Positions 25,518 through 34,290 of a stretch of 64,000 bases of DNA are shown here, piece after piece (the first letter of the stretch is position 1; each line of letters opens with the position of its first letter). Location: positions 2,728,001 to 2,792,000 of the forward strand of contig NZ_CP094534.1 of NCBI RefSeq assembly GCF_022811645.1, in the 5' to 3' direction. The stretch is from Hymenobacter monticola. GTDB taxonomy: Bacteria > Bacteroidota > Bacteroidia > Cytophagales > Hymenobacteraceae. Both the position numbers and the translations under genes were made by a program. The notes beneath the pieces are model-generated. The model saw nothing but the letters and a program-made list of their open reading frames with translations, was not told where the DNA came from and did no database searches.

Positions 25518-26243
25518 TTGCTCGGTTTCGTTTCCCGTTTTTTTGCTTCTGATAAGGCGTTTCGGCAGGCCGTGGCGACGGTGACGGGCCAGACGCCCAA
25601 GAACGCCAAGCTGTACCGGCTGGCGTTTACGCACTCCTCGGCGGTGCGTCAGCAACCGGCCATGGGGCGCCACCAAACCAATGAGCGGCTGGAGTTTCTC
25701 GGCGATGCGGTGCTGGGCACGGTGGTGGCCGAGTATCTGTTTAAGAAATACCCCTACGAGCAGGAGGGCTTTCTGACGGAGGTGCGCTCGCGCATCGTGA
25801 ACCGCGAAAGCCTGAACAACATCGCCCTTAAGCTAGGCCTTGATAAGCTGGTACAGCTGGACACGGGGCAGGGCCGCGCCGCCCGCTCGCGCTCCGTGAA
25901 CGGCAATGCGCTGGAGGCCTTGGTGGGCGCGGTGTACCTGGATTTGGGCTATAAATCGGCCCGGAAGTTTGTGCTCACGCGCCTGGTGAAAGGGTTTGTG
26001 GACGTGCACACGCTCACGACGACCACGGCCAACTTCAAGAGCAAGCTCGTGGAATGGGCGCAGCGCCAAGGCAAAGCCCTGCGCTACGACATCACCGGCG
26101 AGGCCCGGCCGGGCGGCGCGATGGAGTTTACGGCCACTGTGCTGTTGAACGAGGAGGTCATTGCCACGGGCATGGGCCTGAGCAAGAAGCAGGCAGAGCA
26201 GCTGGCCGCCGAGCGGGCGCTGGCGGAGCTGGGAGTAGCTTAG
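25518..26243 (+). CDS. rnc: Ribonuclease III
   Basis: Double-strand-specific endoribonuclease for rRNA and mRNA processing (241 residues). The catalytic signature is NERLEFLGDAVLGTVVAEYLF (about residue 54). The second acidic site is GNALEALVGAVYLDLGY, and a double-stranded-RNA-binding domain covers about residues 170-241. The likely start is the TTG at 25518 (LLGFVSRFF); no ATG precedes the conserved region in frame. It belongs to the acpP-fabF-rnc cluster. Confidence 0.95.
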   Translation: MLGFVSRFFASDKAFRQAVATVTGQTPKNAKLYRLAFTHSSAVRQQPAMGRHQTNERLEFLGDAVLGTVVAEYLFKKYPYEQEGFLTEVRSRIVNRESLNNIALKLGLDKLVQLDTGQGRAARSRSVNGNALEALVGAVYLDLGYKSARKFVLTRLVKGFVDVHTLTTTTANFKSKLVEWAQRQGKALRYDITGEARPGGAMEFTATVLLNEEVIATGMGLSKKQAEQLAAERALAELGVA

Positions 26244-26245
26244 AA

Positions 26246-26413
26246 CAGTGTTGAGTTTTGAGGGTTGAATGTTGAGTGAGCTTTTGGCGCGAAATAGCTG
26301 GTATGCGGAGAAAGTGCTGCTTCGATAAAAACCATGTGGCTTTGCTCCCGTTGCTACTATTGAAGTGTTTGATTGACCTCACTCAACCCTCAACATTTAA
26401 AACTCAACCCTCC
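26246..26413. repeat. Type A low-complexity inverted repeat, copy 4
   Basis: Left arm 26246-26280 and right arm 26379-26413 are imperfect reverse complements carrying the core GAGGGTTGAATGTTGAG or variants, around a spacer of about 98 nt. The left arm begins 3 nt after the rnc stop and the right arm ends 3 nt before the nadE start. Confidence 0.85.
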
Positions 26414-26415
26414 TG

Positions 26416-28329
26416 ATGCGCATTGCCGGAGCCGCCCTCAACCAGATTCCCATTGATTGGGAAAACAACCTTCGCAACATCAAAACGGCCATTGAGCAGG
26501 CCAAAGCGGCCGGCGTGCAACTGCTGTGCCTGCCCGAGCTGTGCCTGACGGGCTACGCCTGCGAAGACCTGTTTTTGAGTGACTGGATGCCGGAGTCGGC
26601 GCTGACGCACCTGCAGCAGGTGCGGGAATGGACGCAGGGCATCTGCGTGACGGTGGGGCTGCCGGTGCGCCTGAACCACCGCACCTATAACACGGCCGCG
26701 GTGCTGCGCGACGGGCAGATTCTGGGTTTTGCCGCCAAGCAGTTTCTGGCCAACGACGGGGTGCACTACGAGACGCGCTTCTTTGTGCCCTGGCTGGCCG
26801 GCGAGCAAACCACGGTGACCTGCGACGGCGAAACCTGGCCGCTGGGCGACCTCATTTTTGAGCACGAAGGCGTGCGCTTCGGCTTCGAGATATGTGAGGA
26901 TGCCTGGCGGGCTGATAACGTGCGGCCCGCCTGCCGGCTCATGGGCAAGGTCGATTTGATTGTGAACCCCTCGGCCAGCCACTTTGCCATGAGCAAAACC
27001 GACGTGCGCTACCAGTTAGTGATGAAGGCTTCGCGCACGTTCGACTGCACCTACCTCTACGCCAACCTGCTGGGCAACGAGGCCGGCCGCATCATTTTCG
27101 ACGGCGAAATTCTGGTGGCACGCAACGGGCACTTGCTGAAGCGCAACCAGCTGCTGAGCTTCAAGGAAGTGGATTTGGAGTGGGCGGACGTGGACTTTTC
27201 GGCCGAACTGCTACACGCCGAGGAAATTGTGCCGCTGCCGGCGCCCGACGAGTACAAGGAGTTGAACCAAGCCATGAGCCTGGGCTTGTTCGACTACCTG
27301 CGCAAGGCGCGCAGCCGCGGCTTCGTGCTGAGCCTGAGCGGCGGGGCCGACTCCTGCTTCTGTGCCGTGGGCGTGGCCGAAATGGTGCGCCTGGGTGTGG
27401 AAGAACTGGGGCTGGACGAGTTCAAGCGCCGCAGCGGCTGCTTCCCAGCCACGGCCGAAACCGTGAAGCAGGAGGGCGCCGGCGGCAAGGCTGAGCAAGT
27501 GGTGGAAAGCCCGGCGCCGGAAAGCACTCTGAGTTCTAACCAGCAACTGGTGCAACAGCTGCTCACCTGTGCCTATCAGGGCACCGTCAATTCTTCGGAC
27601 GATACTTTCAACTCGGCTAAAGAATTGGCCGACAGCATTGGGGCGCGGTTCTATAACTGGACCATCGACGAGGAGGTGACGGGCTACGTGGGCAAGATTC
27701 AGGGCGCGCTGGGCCGGGAACTGACCTGGAAAACCGACGACCTGGCCTTGCAAAACATCCAGGCGCGGGTGCGGGCCCCCGCTATCTGGCTGCTGGCCAA
27801 CGTGCAGAACTGCCTGCTCATCACCACTTCCAACCGCTCCGAAGCCAGCGTGGGCTACTGCACCATGGACGGCGACACGGCCGGTAGCATCTCGCCCATT
27901 GCGGGCGTCGACAAAGACTTTGTGAAAAAATGGCTGCGCTGGGCCGAGACCGAGCTGGGCTACACCGCTCTGCGCCACGTGAACGCCCTGCAGCCCACCG
28001 CCGAACTGCGCCCGCTGGAAGACAAGCAGACCGACGAGCGCGACCTCATGCCCTACACCCTGCTCAACCGCATTGAGCGCTTGGCCTTCTACGACCGCCT
28101 CAGCCCTCGGCAGGTGCTGGCCATGCTGGAAGGCGAGGGCACGGGCTTTGACGAGGAACAGCTGAAAACCTACGTGCGCCGCTTCTACAGCCTCTGGAGC
28201 CGCAACCAGTGGAAGCGCGAACGGTACGCGCCCAGCTTCCACCTCGATGACTACAACGTGGACCCGCGCTCCTGGCTGCGCTTCCCCATCCTCAGCGGCG
28301 GCTTCTCGGAAGAGTTGGCGGGGCTGTAG
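26416..28329 (+). CDS. nadE: Glutamine-dependent NAD+ synthetase
   Basis: Makes NAD+ from deamido-NAD+, ATP and glutamine-derived ammonia. It is a two-domain enzyme of 637 residues. The N-terminal nitrilase-type glutaminase (residues 1 to about 270) has LCLPELCLTGYACEDLF with the catalytic Glu and RFGFEICEDAWRADNVRP with the catalytic Cys. The C-terminal synthetase has the ATP loop LSLSGGADSCFCAVG (about residue 311), TTSNRSEASVGYCTMDGDTAG and LRPLEDKQTDERDLMPY. The ATG at 26416 begins MRIAGAALNQIPIDWENN, a normal start 3 nt after the repeat arm. Confidence 0.96.
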   Translation: MRIAGAALNQIPIDWENNLRNIKTAIEQAKAAGVQLLCLPELCLTGYACEDLFLSDWMPESALTHLQQVREWTQGICVTVGLPVRLNHRTYNTAAVLRDGQILGFAAKQFLANDGVHYETRFFVPWLAGEQTTVTCDGETWPLGDLIFEHEGVRFGFEICEDAWRADNVRPACRLMGKVDLIVNPSASHFAMSKTDVRYQLVMKASRTFDCTYLYANLLGNEAGRIIFDGEILVARNGHLLKRNQLLSFKEVDLEWADVDFSAELLHAEEIVPLPAPDEYKELNQAMSLGLFDYLRKARSRGFVLSLSGGADSCFCAVGVAEMVRLGVEELGLDEFKRRSGCFPATAETVKQEGAGGKAEQVVESPAPESTLSSNQQLVQQLLTCAYQGTVNSSDDTFNSAKELADSIGARFYNWTIDEEVTGYVGKIQGALGRELTWKTDDLALQNIQARVRAPAIWLLANVQNCLLITTSNRSEASVGYCTMDGDTAGSISPIAGVDKDFVKKWLRWAETELGYTALRHVNALQPTAELRPLEDKQTDERDLMPYTLLNRIERLAFYDRLSPRQVLAMLEGEGTGFDEEQLKTYVRRFYSLWSRNQWKRERYAPSFHLDDYNVDPRSWLRFPILSGGFSEELAGL

Positions 28330-28343
28330 CGCTTGCTGATGCC

Positions 28344-28431
28344 AGAACTTGTACCCCGAAGCTCCGCTTCGGTCCGCGTCGAACGATTGATGTTCGCCCG
28401 GGCCGAAGCGGAGCTTCGGGGTACAAGTTCT
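28344..28431. repeat. REP-like inverted repeat, GTACCCCGAAGCTCC type, copy 3
   Basis: Arms 28344-28374 and 28401-28431 are near-perfect 31-nt reverse complements around a 26-nt spacer. The core GTACCCCGAAGCTCC is shared with 8734-8775 and 14147-14240. It follows the nadE stop by 14 nt and may help end that transcript. Confidence 0.85.
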
Positions 28432-28562
28432 TTCAAAAGCCGAGTGATGAAAATAAAATAGCAAACCCGCGCAAGTTTGGTCGCTGAATGGGACCTATTG
28501 CCTTGTAGCTTCGGCCTGGTGAATGCTAGCTCTGCTTTACATCGCCCTTTTACTTTCTATTT

Positions 28563-29204
28563 GTGGCTTGCGCGCTCCCGCTGATTTTGGTCGATGACTC
28601 ACCAGTCAGTTCCTGTTTAATTGACCCAACTGCGGCGGCCGAAGCCGAGCTGGTAGCGCAGTTGCAGCAGGGAAGCGAAGCTGCTTTTCGCACGCTGGTT
28701 GAGCGGTATCAGGACCGTATTTACCAAATGGTTCTCTCCTTGTTGCGCAATCCGGAAGAGGCCGAGGACGTGGCGCAGGAGGTTTTTGTGGAGGTGCACC
28801 AAACCATTGGTAGGTTCCGGGGCGAAGCGACGTTGAGCACGTGGCTGTACCGGCTGGCCACGTCGCGGGCGCTGAAAAACCTGCGGCGGGCCCGGACCAA
28901 GAAGCGCTTTGCCTACTTCACCAGCCTGCTGGGTTTTGGCAACGACGTGCTGCACGAGGTGCCCACCCACGCGCACCCTTTGGCCCTGCTGGAAGGCCAG
29001 CAGCAGCTGGGCCTGCTGCTCGACCACATTGCCCGCCTGCCCGACCAGCAGCGGGTGGTCTTCACGCTGCGCCACGAGCAAGAGCTGAGCTACGAGCAGA
29101 TTGCGGCCGTGCTCCGCACCTCCGTACCCGCCGTCGAGTCGCTCCTGTTTCGGGCCCGCAAAACCCTTCGCACCCGCCTGCAACCCCATTTTCGCCATGA
29201 ATAA
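28563..29204 (+). CDS. ECF sigma factor
   Basis: Sigma-70 family protein with region 2 (AAFRTLVERYQDRIYQMVLSLL, EEAEDVAQEVFVEV, STWLYRLATSRALKNLRR) and region 4 (LPDQQRVVFTLRHEQELSYEQIAAVL, VESLLFRARKTLR). The 213 residues include about 25 before region 2. The GTG at 28563 is used here, but a start nearer AAAEAELVAQL is possible. Its stop overlaps the start of a small one-membrane-segment protein that is probably its anti-sigma partner. Confidence 0.92.
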   Translation: MACALPLILVDDSPVSSCLIDPTAAAEAELVAQLQQGSEAAFRTLVERYQDRIYQMVLSLLRNPEEAEDVAQEVFVEVHQTIGRFRGEATLSTWLYRLATSRALKNLRRARTKKRFAYFTSLLGFGNDVLHEVPTHAHPLALLEGQQQLGLLLDHIARLPDQQRVVFTLRHEQELSYEQIAAVLRTSVPAVESLLFRARKTLRTRLQPHFRHE

Positions 29205-29484
29205 GCCCGACTCTCGCCCCGAGGCCGATGCGGCCTGGGATGCCTTGCTGCGGCAACTCCCCAGCCAGTCCCGGGCCCAGCCCCGGCCCTTTTTCTATGG
29301 CCGGGTGCAGGCCCGCCTCGCCGCCGAAACATCGACAGAAAAGCTGCGGGTGCCCGGCTGGCTGCGGCGGCCGGCCTTTGCGGCCCTGCTGGCAGCGTTG
29401 GTGCTGAGCCTTTCCGGCGATGGTGCCACGACAGGCGCTGCCAGCCGCACGGGCATGCAAGCCCCGCGTTTGCTGCCGCGCTGA
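29197..29484 (+). CDS. Probable anti-sigma factor (small membrane protein)
   Basis: A 95-residue protein whose ATG at 29197 overlaps the sigma-factor stop by 8 nt. The N-terminal half is polar (MNKPDSRPEADAAWDALLRQ) and could bind the sigma factor in the cytoplasm. One hydrophobic segment, RRPAFAALLAALVLSLSG (about residues 58-75), is followed by a short tail. No zinc-binding anti-sigma motif (HxxxCxxC) is visible. The role is inferred from position and topology only. Confidence 0.65.
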   Translation: MNKPDSRPEADAAWDALLRQLPSQSRAQPRPFFYGRVQARLAAETSTEKLRVPGWLRRPAFAALLAALVLSLSGDGATTGAASRTGMQAPRLLPR

Positions 29485-29569
29485 AAATGCCCGATTTCCA
29501 GGCTTGGTGCGACGAAACGCCTGAGCTGTGCTTCCCTTCATTCGCCGGGCAAGGAGCCCGGGGGCTGAG

Positions 29570-29577
29570 TACCTTTG
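29570..29577 (+). promoter_or_regulatory. -7 promoter element for lgt
   Basis: TACCTTTG matches TAnnTTTG exactly and ends 25 nt before the ATG at 29603. No obvious TTG partner was seen at the right distance. Confidence 0.5.
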
Positions 29578-29602
29578 AACCCATCATTCATTTTTGCCCC
29601 GC

Positions 29603-30607
29603 ATGCCGCCCTTTCTCGCCGCCATTTTCTGGAACGTCAACCCCATCATTGCCCACCTGGGGCCGGTCACGCTGCGCTGGTACGGGCTGTTTTTCATGCT
29701 GCCCTTCGTGGTGGGCACGTTCATCCTCACGCACATCTACCGCTCCGAGCGGGTGTCGCCGCAGTGGGTCGATGTGATTACCATTTACATGCTCATCGGC
29801 ACCATTGTGGGCGCCCGGCTGGGCCACATGCTGTTTTATGATTTCGAGGCGCTGATGGCCGACCCCATGGTGGTGTTCAAAATCTGGCAGGGCGGGCTGG
29901 CCAGCCACGGCGCCACCATCGGCATCTTGTTCGCCTGCTGGCTGTTTGCCCGCAACAATAAGTTCGACTACCTGTGGGTGCTCGACCGCATTGTGATTGT
30001 GGTGGCGCTGGGCGGCGCCTGCATCCGCACCGGCAACCTGATGAACTCTGAAATCGTGGGCAAGCCGACGGACGTGGCCTGGGCCTTCGTGTTTCCGCGC
30101 GATGTGGAGCACTGGAAGCAGTTCGCGCCCAACCAGCCCGTGCCCGCCGGCTCTTATGCCGTGCAGCGCATTGCCAGCCCCGAAAAAGGCCGCGAGGCCG
30201 AAGTGGTGAGCCGGCCCATCACCGGCGCCGTCACGGCCGATACAAACGTGGCCGTGCCGCGCCACCCCACCCAGATTTACGAGGCGCTGTTCTGCATCTT
30301 CCTGCTCGTGCTGCTCTACTCAATGTGGAACCGCACCAAAGACCGCACACCGCGCGGGCAGCTGTTCGGGTTGTTTGTGGTGCTGTTGTTCACACAGCGC
30401 TTTTTGGGTGAGTTTTTGAAGGAGAATCAGGTGGAATTCGAAAACGGCCACCTCTTCAACCAGGGCCAGTTGCTGAGCATTCCGCTGATTCTCATTGGCA
30501 TCTGGGTGCTGTGGCGGGCTGGCAAAGACCCGAAGAACCCCTACGGCTACGCCCCGCGCGACCTGGAGGAAAAAGAGGCGGCCGCCCTGCCGCCCACAGC
30601 GCGCTAA
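29603..30607 (+). CDS. lgt: Phosphatidylglycerol-prolipoprotein diacylglyceryl transferase
   Basis: Inner-membrane enzyme that transfers diacylglycerol to the lipobox cysteine of prolipoproteins, the first step of lipoprotein maturation. Multiple membrane segments are present. Signature pieces are RWYGLFFMLPFVVG, GARLGHMLFYD, GGLASHGATIGI, ACIRTGNLMNSEIVG and HPTQIYEALFC. A polar insert (about residues 175-225) precedes the HPTQIYE motif. The frame can start at a TTG at 29594, but the ATG at 29603 gives MPPFLAAIFWNVNP, typical for Bacteroidota. Confidence 0.95.
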   Translation: MPPFLAAIFWNVNPIIAHLGPVTLRWYGLFFMLPFVVGTFILTHIYRSERVSPQWVDVITIYMLIGTIVGARLGHMLFYDFEALMADPMVVFKIWQGGLASHGATIGILFACWLFARNNKFDYLWVLDRIVIVVALGGACIRTGNLMNSEIVGKPTDVAWAFVFPRDVEHWKQFAPNQPVPAGSYAVQRIASPEKGREAEVVSRPITGAVTADTNVAVPRHPTQIYEALFCIFLLVLLYSMWNRTKDRTPRGQLFGLFVVLLFTQRFLGEFLKENQVEFENGHLFNQGQLLSIPLILIGIWVLWRAGKDPKNPYGYAPRDLEEKEAAALPPTAR

Positions 30608-30906
30608 ATCGCGCCGCGGAGCTTGCATAAAGCGAAGTTAATTTATTGACAAACAAATAGGTGGATGCGGGCCAGGGCTTGGGCCGTGCTTCGGGCTGTT
30701 TGATTCGGCGCGGGCAGAAGATGGTTCAACGTCCGCGCCGCTGGGTTAAACGAATAGGGGAAATGCAGGCGGCAGAGCGGGTATAGCTTGCCGTCAGTCG
30801 GCGGCGGGTACAAGGGCCCCAAAGCTTGGGGAGCGGCCCGGCCGCCGACGTTCACCCGGGCAGTGGCGCTTGCTGATGGCGCTGCTTTGCCCCAAAGCCC
30901 CCGCCG

Positions 30907-31641
30907 ATGCAGCCCACCGCTCCGCTCACCTGCCTGGTTGTCGACGACAACGAGATGAACCGTCTTCTCCTGGAGCACCTCATCGAGCTCACGCCGCAGC
31001 TGGAGCTGCGGGCCTCGTTTGCCAATGGCGTTGATTGCCTGAACTTTTTCACGCAGGGCGGGCAGGTCGACGTGTTGTTTCTCGACATCGAAATGCCTCA
31101 GCTCACGGGCCTGGAGCTGGTGCGCATTCTGCCCGAGCCCCCGCCCGACATCGTGCTCGTGACCTCGCACCGCGACTACGCCGTCGATGCCTTCGACCTG
31201 CACGTGACGGACTACGTGGTGAAGCCCGTGGAACTGCCCCGCTTCCTGCAGGCCGTGCAGCGGGTGGTGCAGCGCCGCCAGGCCGCACCCGTTCAGCCCC
31301 GGCCCAGCCTTGCCGCCGCGGCCGCCGAAAGCGAGTTTATCTTCGTGAAGGTGAACAAAAAGCTGCTTCAGGTGCGGCTCGACGACATTCTCTACGTCGA
31401 AGCCCTGTCGGACTACTGCGTGCTGGTGCTCGACAAGCAGAAACTCATCGTATACAGCTCGCTCCGGCGCTTGGAAGAGCGGCTGCCGGTTCCGCGCTTC
31501 GTGCGGGTGCACCGTTCCTACATCATCAACATGCGCCGCATCGAATCGGTGGAAGACCACATGGTGCGGTTTGCGCAGGTGGAAGTGCCGGTGGGCAAAT
31601 CCTACCAAGAAGCGTTTCAGCGCCAGCTGCGGGAGTTTTAA
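30907..31641 (+). CDS. LytTR-family response regulator
   Basis: 244 residues with an N-terminal receiver domain: acidic pair in LVVDDNEMNRLLLEHL, phosphoacceptor Asp in DVLFLDIEMPQLTGLEL (about residue 61) and Lys in DYVVKPVELP. The C-terminal LytTR DNA-binding domain spans about residues 135-244 (FIFVKVNKKLLQVRLDDILYVEALSDY, FVRVHRSYIINMRRIESVE). The TAA stop overlaps, tail to tail, the stop of the hybrid kinase on the other strand. A separate partner kinase is not adjacent. The 299 nt before it hold no gene I can see. Confidence 0.95.
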   Translation: MQPTAPLTCLVVDDNEMNRLLLEHLIELTPQLELRASFANGVDCLNFFTQGGQVDVLFLDIEMPQLTGLELVRILPEPPPDIVLVTSHRDYAVDAFDLHVTDYVVKPVELPRFLQAVQRVVQRRQAAPVQPRPSLAAAAAESEFIFVKVNKKLLQVRLDDILYVEALSDYCVLVLDKQKLIVYSSLRRLEERLPVPRFVRVHRSYIINMRRIESVEDHMVRFAQVEVPVGKSYQEAFQRQLREF

Positions 31642-33275
31642 GCCTGCGTCTCCGCAGGCAACTCGGTCGGCACGGCGGCCAGTGCCCGCTCCACCAGGGC
31701 CACCAATTGCGCGGTCAAGGCGGGGCGCTCGGCGGTGGGCTGGCCCGGGCGGGGGGCTTTTTCGAGCACCGCTACCAGGGGCGCTACGTCGGCCACGCCC
31801 ATCATTTCCAGGCTGGGTTTGATGTGGTGCGTGATTTCGGCCGCCCGGTCCCACTGGCTGGTGGCGGCGGCTTCGCGTAGCTGCCCGAGGCTGGCGGGCA
31901 TGTTGGCGAGAAACGAGCGGATAATGCGCGTCACGAAAGCCGCGCGCCCGTGGGCCATGGTGCGCAGCTTGGTCAGGTTGTAGGGCGCGGGGCCGCGCGG
32001 GGCGGCATGCAGGGCCTCCAGCTTAGCATACAGTTCGGCTTCGTCGAAGGGCTTGGCCAGGGTGTCGTTCATGCCGGCGGCGCGGTAGCGCTCGTTGTCT
32101 TCGCGGAAGGCATTGGCCGTGAGGGCCAAAATGGGCACCTGGGCCCGCCTGGGGTCGGGCAGCCGGCGCACGGCCTGGGTCACTTCCACGCCGTTCAGGC
32201 GGGGCATCTGTATGTCCATCAGCACCACGTCGTAGTCGTGGTGGCTGAGCAGTTGCAGGCCCTGCTCGCCGTCCACGGCCTCTTCCGGCAGCACGCCCCA
32301 TTCTTCCAGCATGAAGCGGGCCACCTCGCGGTTGATTTCGTTGTCGTCGACCAGCAGCACCCGCAGCCCGGCCAGCGCACCCGTGTTGAAGTTGGCCCGT
32401 CCGGCGGCCGCCGCGGGCGGCTCGGCAGTCGGGAGCGTGAGCGTAAAGGCAAAGGTGCTGCCTAGGCCCGGCGTGCTGTTCACGCGAAGCGTGCCGCCCA
32501 GTTGCTCCACCAGCGCCCGGCTGATGCCCAGCCGCAGGCCCGTGCCACTAAACCGCCGCGTGAGGCTGGCACAGGACCGGGCGGGGCTCTCCGGCGCCGG
32601 GACCGGCCGGGGCGTTGGAATGCCAACGCCGGTGTCGGCAACCTGAAATTCGAGCGTAAGGTGGGTGGCAGTCTGAGTTACCGGGCGTGCCGTCACGCTG
32701 ATGCTGCCCTGCTCGGTGAACTTAATGGCGTTGCTCACCAGGTTGAGCAGGATTTGGTTGAGGCGGTAGGGGTCGCCCACCACCCAGGCCGAAGGCAAAG
32801 AGCTGGCCGTGAGGTTTTCGTAAAAAGCCAAGCCTTTGGCCTTCGCCTGCTCCTGGCCAGGCTGCAGCGCCTGGCTTATCGAGTCAAACAGGTTGAACGC
32901 TACCTGCTCAAAATCGAGCGGGCCGGCCGAAATCCGGGCCATGTCCAGCACGTCGTCGATAACTCCCAGCAGGTGCTGGCCCGAGGCATTGATGACGCGC
33001 AGCAACTCTTGCTGATGGGCGTCGAGGTTGGTTTTGGACAGCTGGCGGGCCATGCCCAACACGCCGTTCAGGGGCGTGCGGATTTCGTGGCTCATGCCAT
33101 CCAGGAAATCCTGCGAGGCAGCAGATAAAGAAGGAATCAACGGACAGGGATAAATAGCGCAGCTCTTAAAGCCGCAAGTTGGGCGCAATGGTGCCCAGCC
33201 GGCGCGGCAATCAGGGCCAAAGGGCTTTTTTACTGGCCCAAGAGCAACCCTGGCTGGCCGGAGTTCCGCCGCCAA
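31638..33275 (-). CDS. Hybrid histidine kinase without a sensor domain
   Basis: The order is HisKA (phosphoacceptor His in GMSHEIRTPLNGVLGMARQL, about residue 63), HATPase with N-box NLVSNAIKF, DTGVGIP and GTGLRLGISRALVEQLGG, a receiver domain (LLVDDNEINREVARFML, Asp in VVLMDIQMPRLNG), and a C-terminal Hpt domain whose His lies in AAEITHHIKPSLEMMG. About 55 low-quality residues precede the H-box, so the usual PAS or membrane sensor is absent. The true start is uncertain. It may be a truncated survivor of a longer kinase. It is convergent with the LytTR regulator and the stops overlap. Confidence 0.88.
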   Translation of the reverse strand: MAAELRPARVALGPVKKPFGPDCRAGWAPLRPTCGFKSCAIYPCPLIPSLSAASQDFLDGMSHEIRTPLNGVLGMARQLSKTNLDAHQQELLRVINASGQHLLGVIDDVLDMARISAGPLDFEQVAFNLFDSISQALQPGQEQAKAKGLAFYENLTASSLPSAWVVGDPYRLNQILLNLVSNAIKFTEQGSISVTARPVTQTATHLTLEFQVADTGVGIPTPRPVPAPESPARSCASLTRRFSGTGLRLGISRALVEQLGGTLRVNSTPGLGSTFAFTLTLPTAEPPAAAAGRANFNTGALAGLRVLLVDDNEINREVARFMLEEWGVLPEEAVDGEQGLQLLSHHDYDVVLMDIQMPRLNGVEVTQAVRRLPDPRRAQVPILALTANAFREDNERYRAAGMNDTLAKPFDEAELYAKLEALHAAPRGPAPYNLTKLRTMAHGRAAFVTRIIRSFLANMPASLGQLREAAATSQWDRAAEITHHIKPSLEMMGVADVAPLVAVLEKAPRPGQPTAERPALTAQLVALVERALAAVPTELPAETQA

Positions 33276-33341
33276 ATCTTAAATCAGGCGCAAGTTCCAT
33301 TCGACCAAGCCCGTAGCTGCCCCAACTCTACTGCTCCAACC

Positions 33342-34244
33342 CTACGGCAGCGTGTACTCGAACAGCCCGCCCTGCTCGGTGCTGATGAGCAAGGTCTTAT
33401 CGTCTTTGAAGACGGCGCCTTCGGTTTGGCCGGCGCCGGTGAGGGCCACTTGCCGGGGCGTGGCTTTCAGGATGTCGGCCCAGGAGTTGCCGTCGAGGAT
33501 GAACAGCTCGCCGCGGCCCAGCAGCACGAGGCGGCGGCCGTCGGGGCGCAGAGCGGCGTCGGTCACCTGGCCGGGAATGGCGATGGCGCCCACTTTTTTG
33601 GCCGTGTAGTCGCCGGGCTGGTCGGGCACACTATACACGTTGCTGGTGCTGCTCTGGCCCCGGTCTTTGGTGAACAGCCACACCCGGCCGTCGTGCCAGA
33701 GGCTGGCTTCGCAGTCGAAGTTGCGCTGCTTTTTCTTGGGAGGAAACTCGTTTTGGTCGGGGTATTGGAAGGCGATGATGCCCGCTTTGGCCGGAGTATC
33801 GGGCCGGAATTTGATGATGCGCAGGTCGTGGCGCGTGCTTTCGTTGTTGCCGCAGTCGCCGATGTAGTAGTTGCCCTGGCCGTCGCGGCTCAGGCTTTCC
33901 CAGTCGGTGTTGTCGGCGGGCACGTCCAGCTTGCCCGCTCCCTCGCCGGTGCCCGTGATTTCGTATAGAATGGGCCGGTTGCCGTCGTCGCCGAAGCTGT
34001 AGTAGTGGCCGGCCTTGGGGGCCTGGGCCAGGCCGGAGCTTTCGGGCACCACGCCCTTGAGCGAACCCACCTTGACGAGTCCCTGGACTTCGGAGGCGGC
34101 GGTTTTGTCTTTGCGGCGGTCGCCGCCCTTGGCGTTTTTGGCTTTTTTGTCGCCTTTCTCGGAGGTGTCGGATTGGGCCTGCGAGCAGGAAGCGGTGGTG
34201 AGCAGCAAGGCCAGCGCGGCCGGAAGGAGGGAAGGAAAGCGCAT
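33342..34244 (-). CDS. Predicted lipoprotein, propeller-like
   Basis: The product is 300 residues from the ATG at 34244: MRFPSLLPAALALLLTTASCS, a signal peptide with a lipobox (TTASC). A lysine-rich linker (EKGDKKAKNAKGGDRRKDK) leads to a domain with repeated short beta segments: GHYYSFGDDGNRPILYEI, DWESLSRDGQGNYYIGDCGNN and DAALRPDGRRLVLLGRGEL. I infer a beta-propeller, but name no family. The frame upstream to 34403 overlaps the yidD gene on the same strand and lacks signal features. Confidence 0.78.
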   Translation of the reverse strand: MRFPSLLPAALALLLTTASCSQAQSDTSEKGDKKAKNAKGGDRRKDKTAASEVQGLVKVGSLKGVVPESSGLAQAPKAGHYYSFGDDGNRPILYEITGTGEGAGKLDVPADNTDWESLSRDGQGNYYIGDCGNNESTRHDLRIIKFRPDTPAKAGIIAFQYPDQNEFPPKKKQRNFDCEASLWHDGRVWLFTKDRGQSSTSNVYSVPDQPGDYTAKKVGAIAIPGQVTDAALRPDGRRLVLLGRGELFILDGNSWADILKATPRQVALTGAGQTEGAVFKDDKTLLISTEQGGLFEYTLP

Positions 34245-34290
34245 CGAAAGGAGTTCAGACGGTGAACTCCTCCTATACGCAGGCTTCCGC

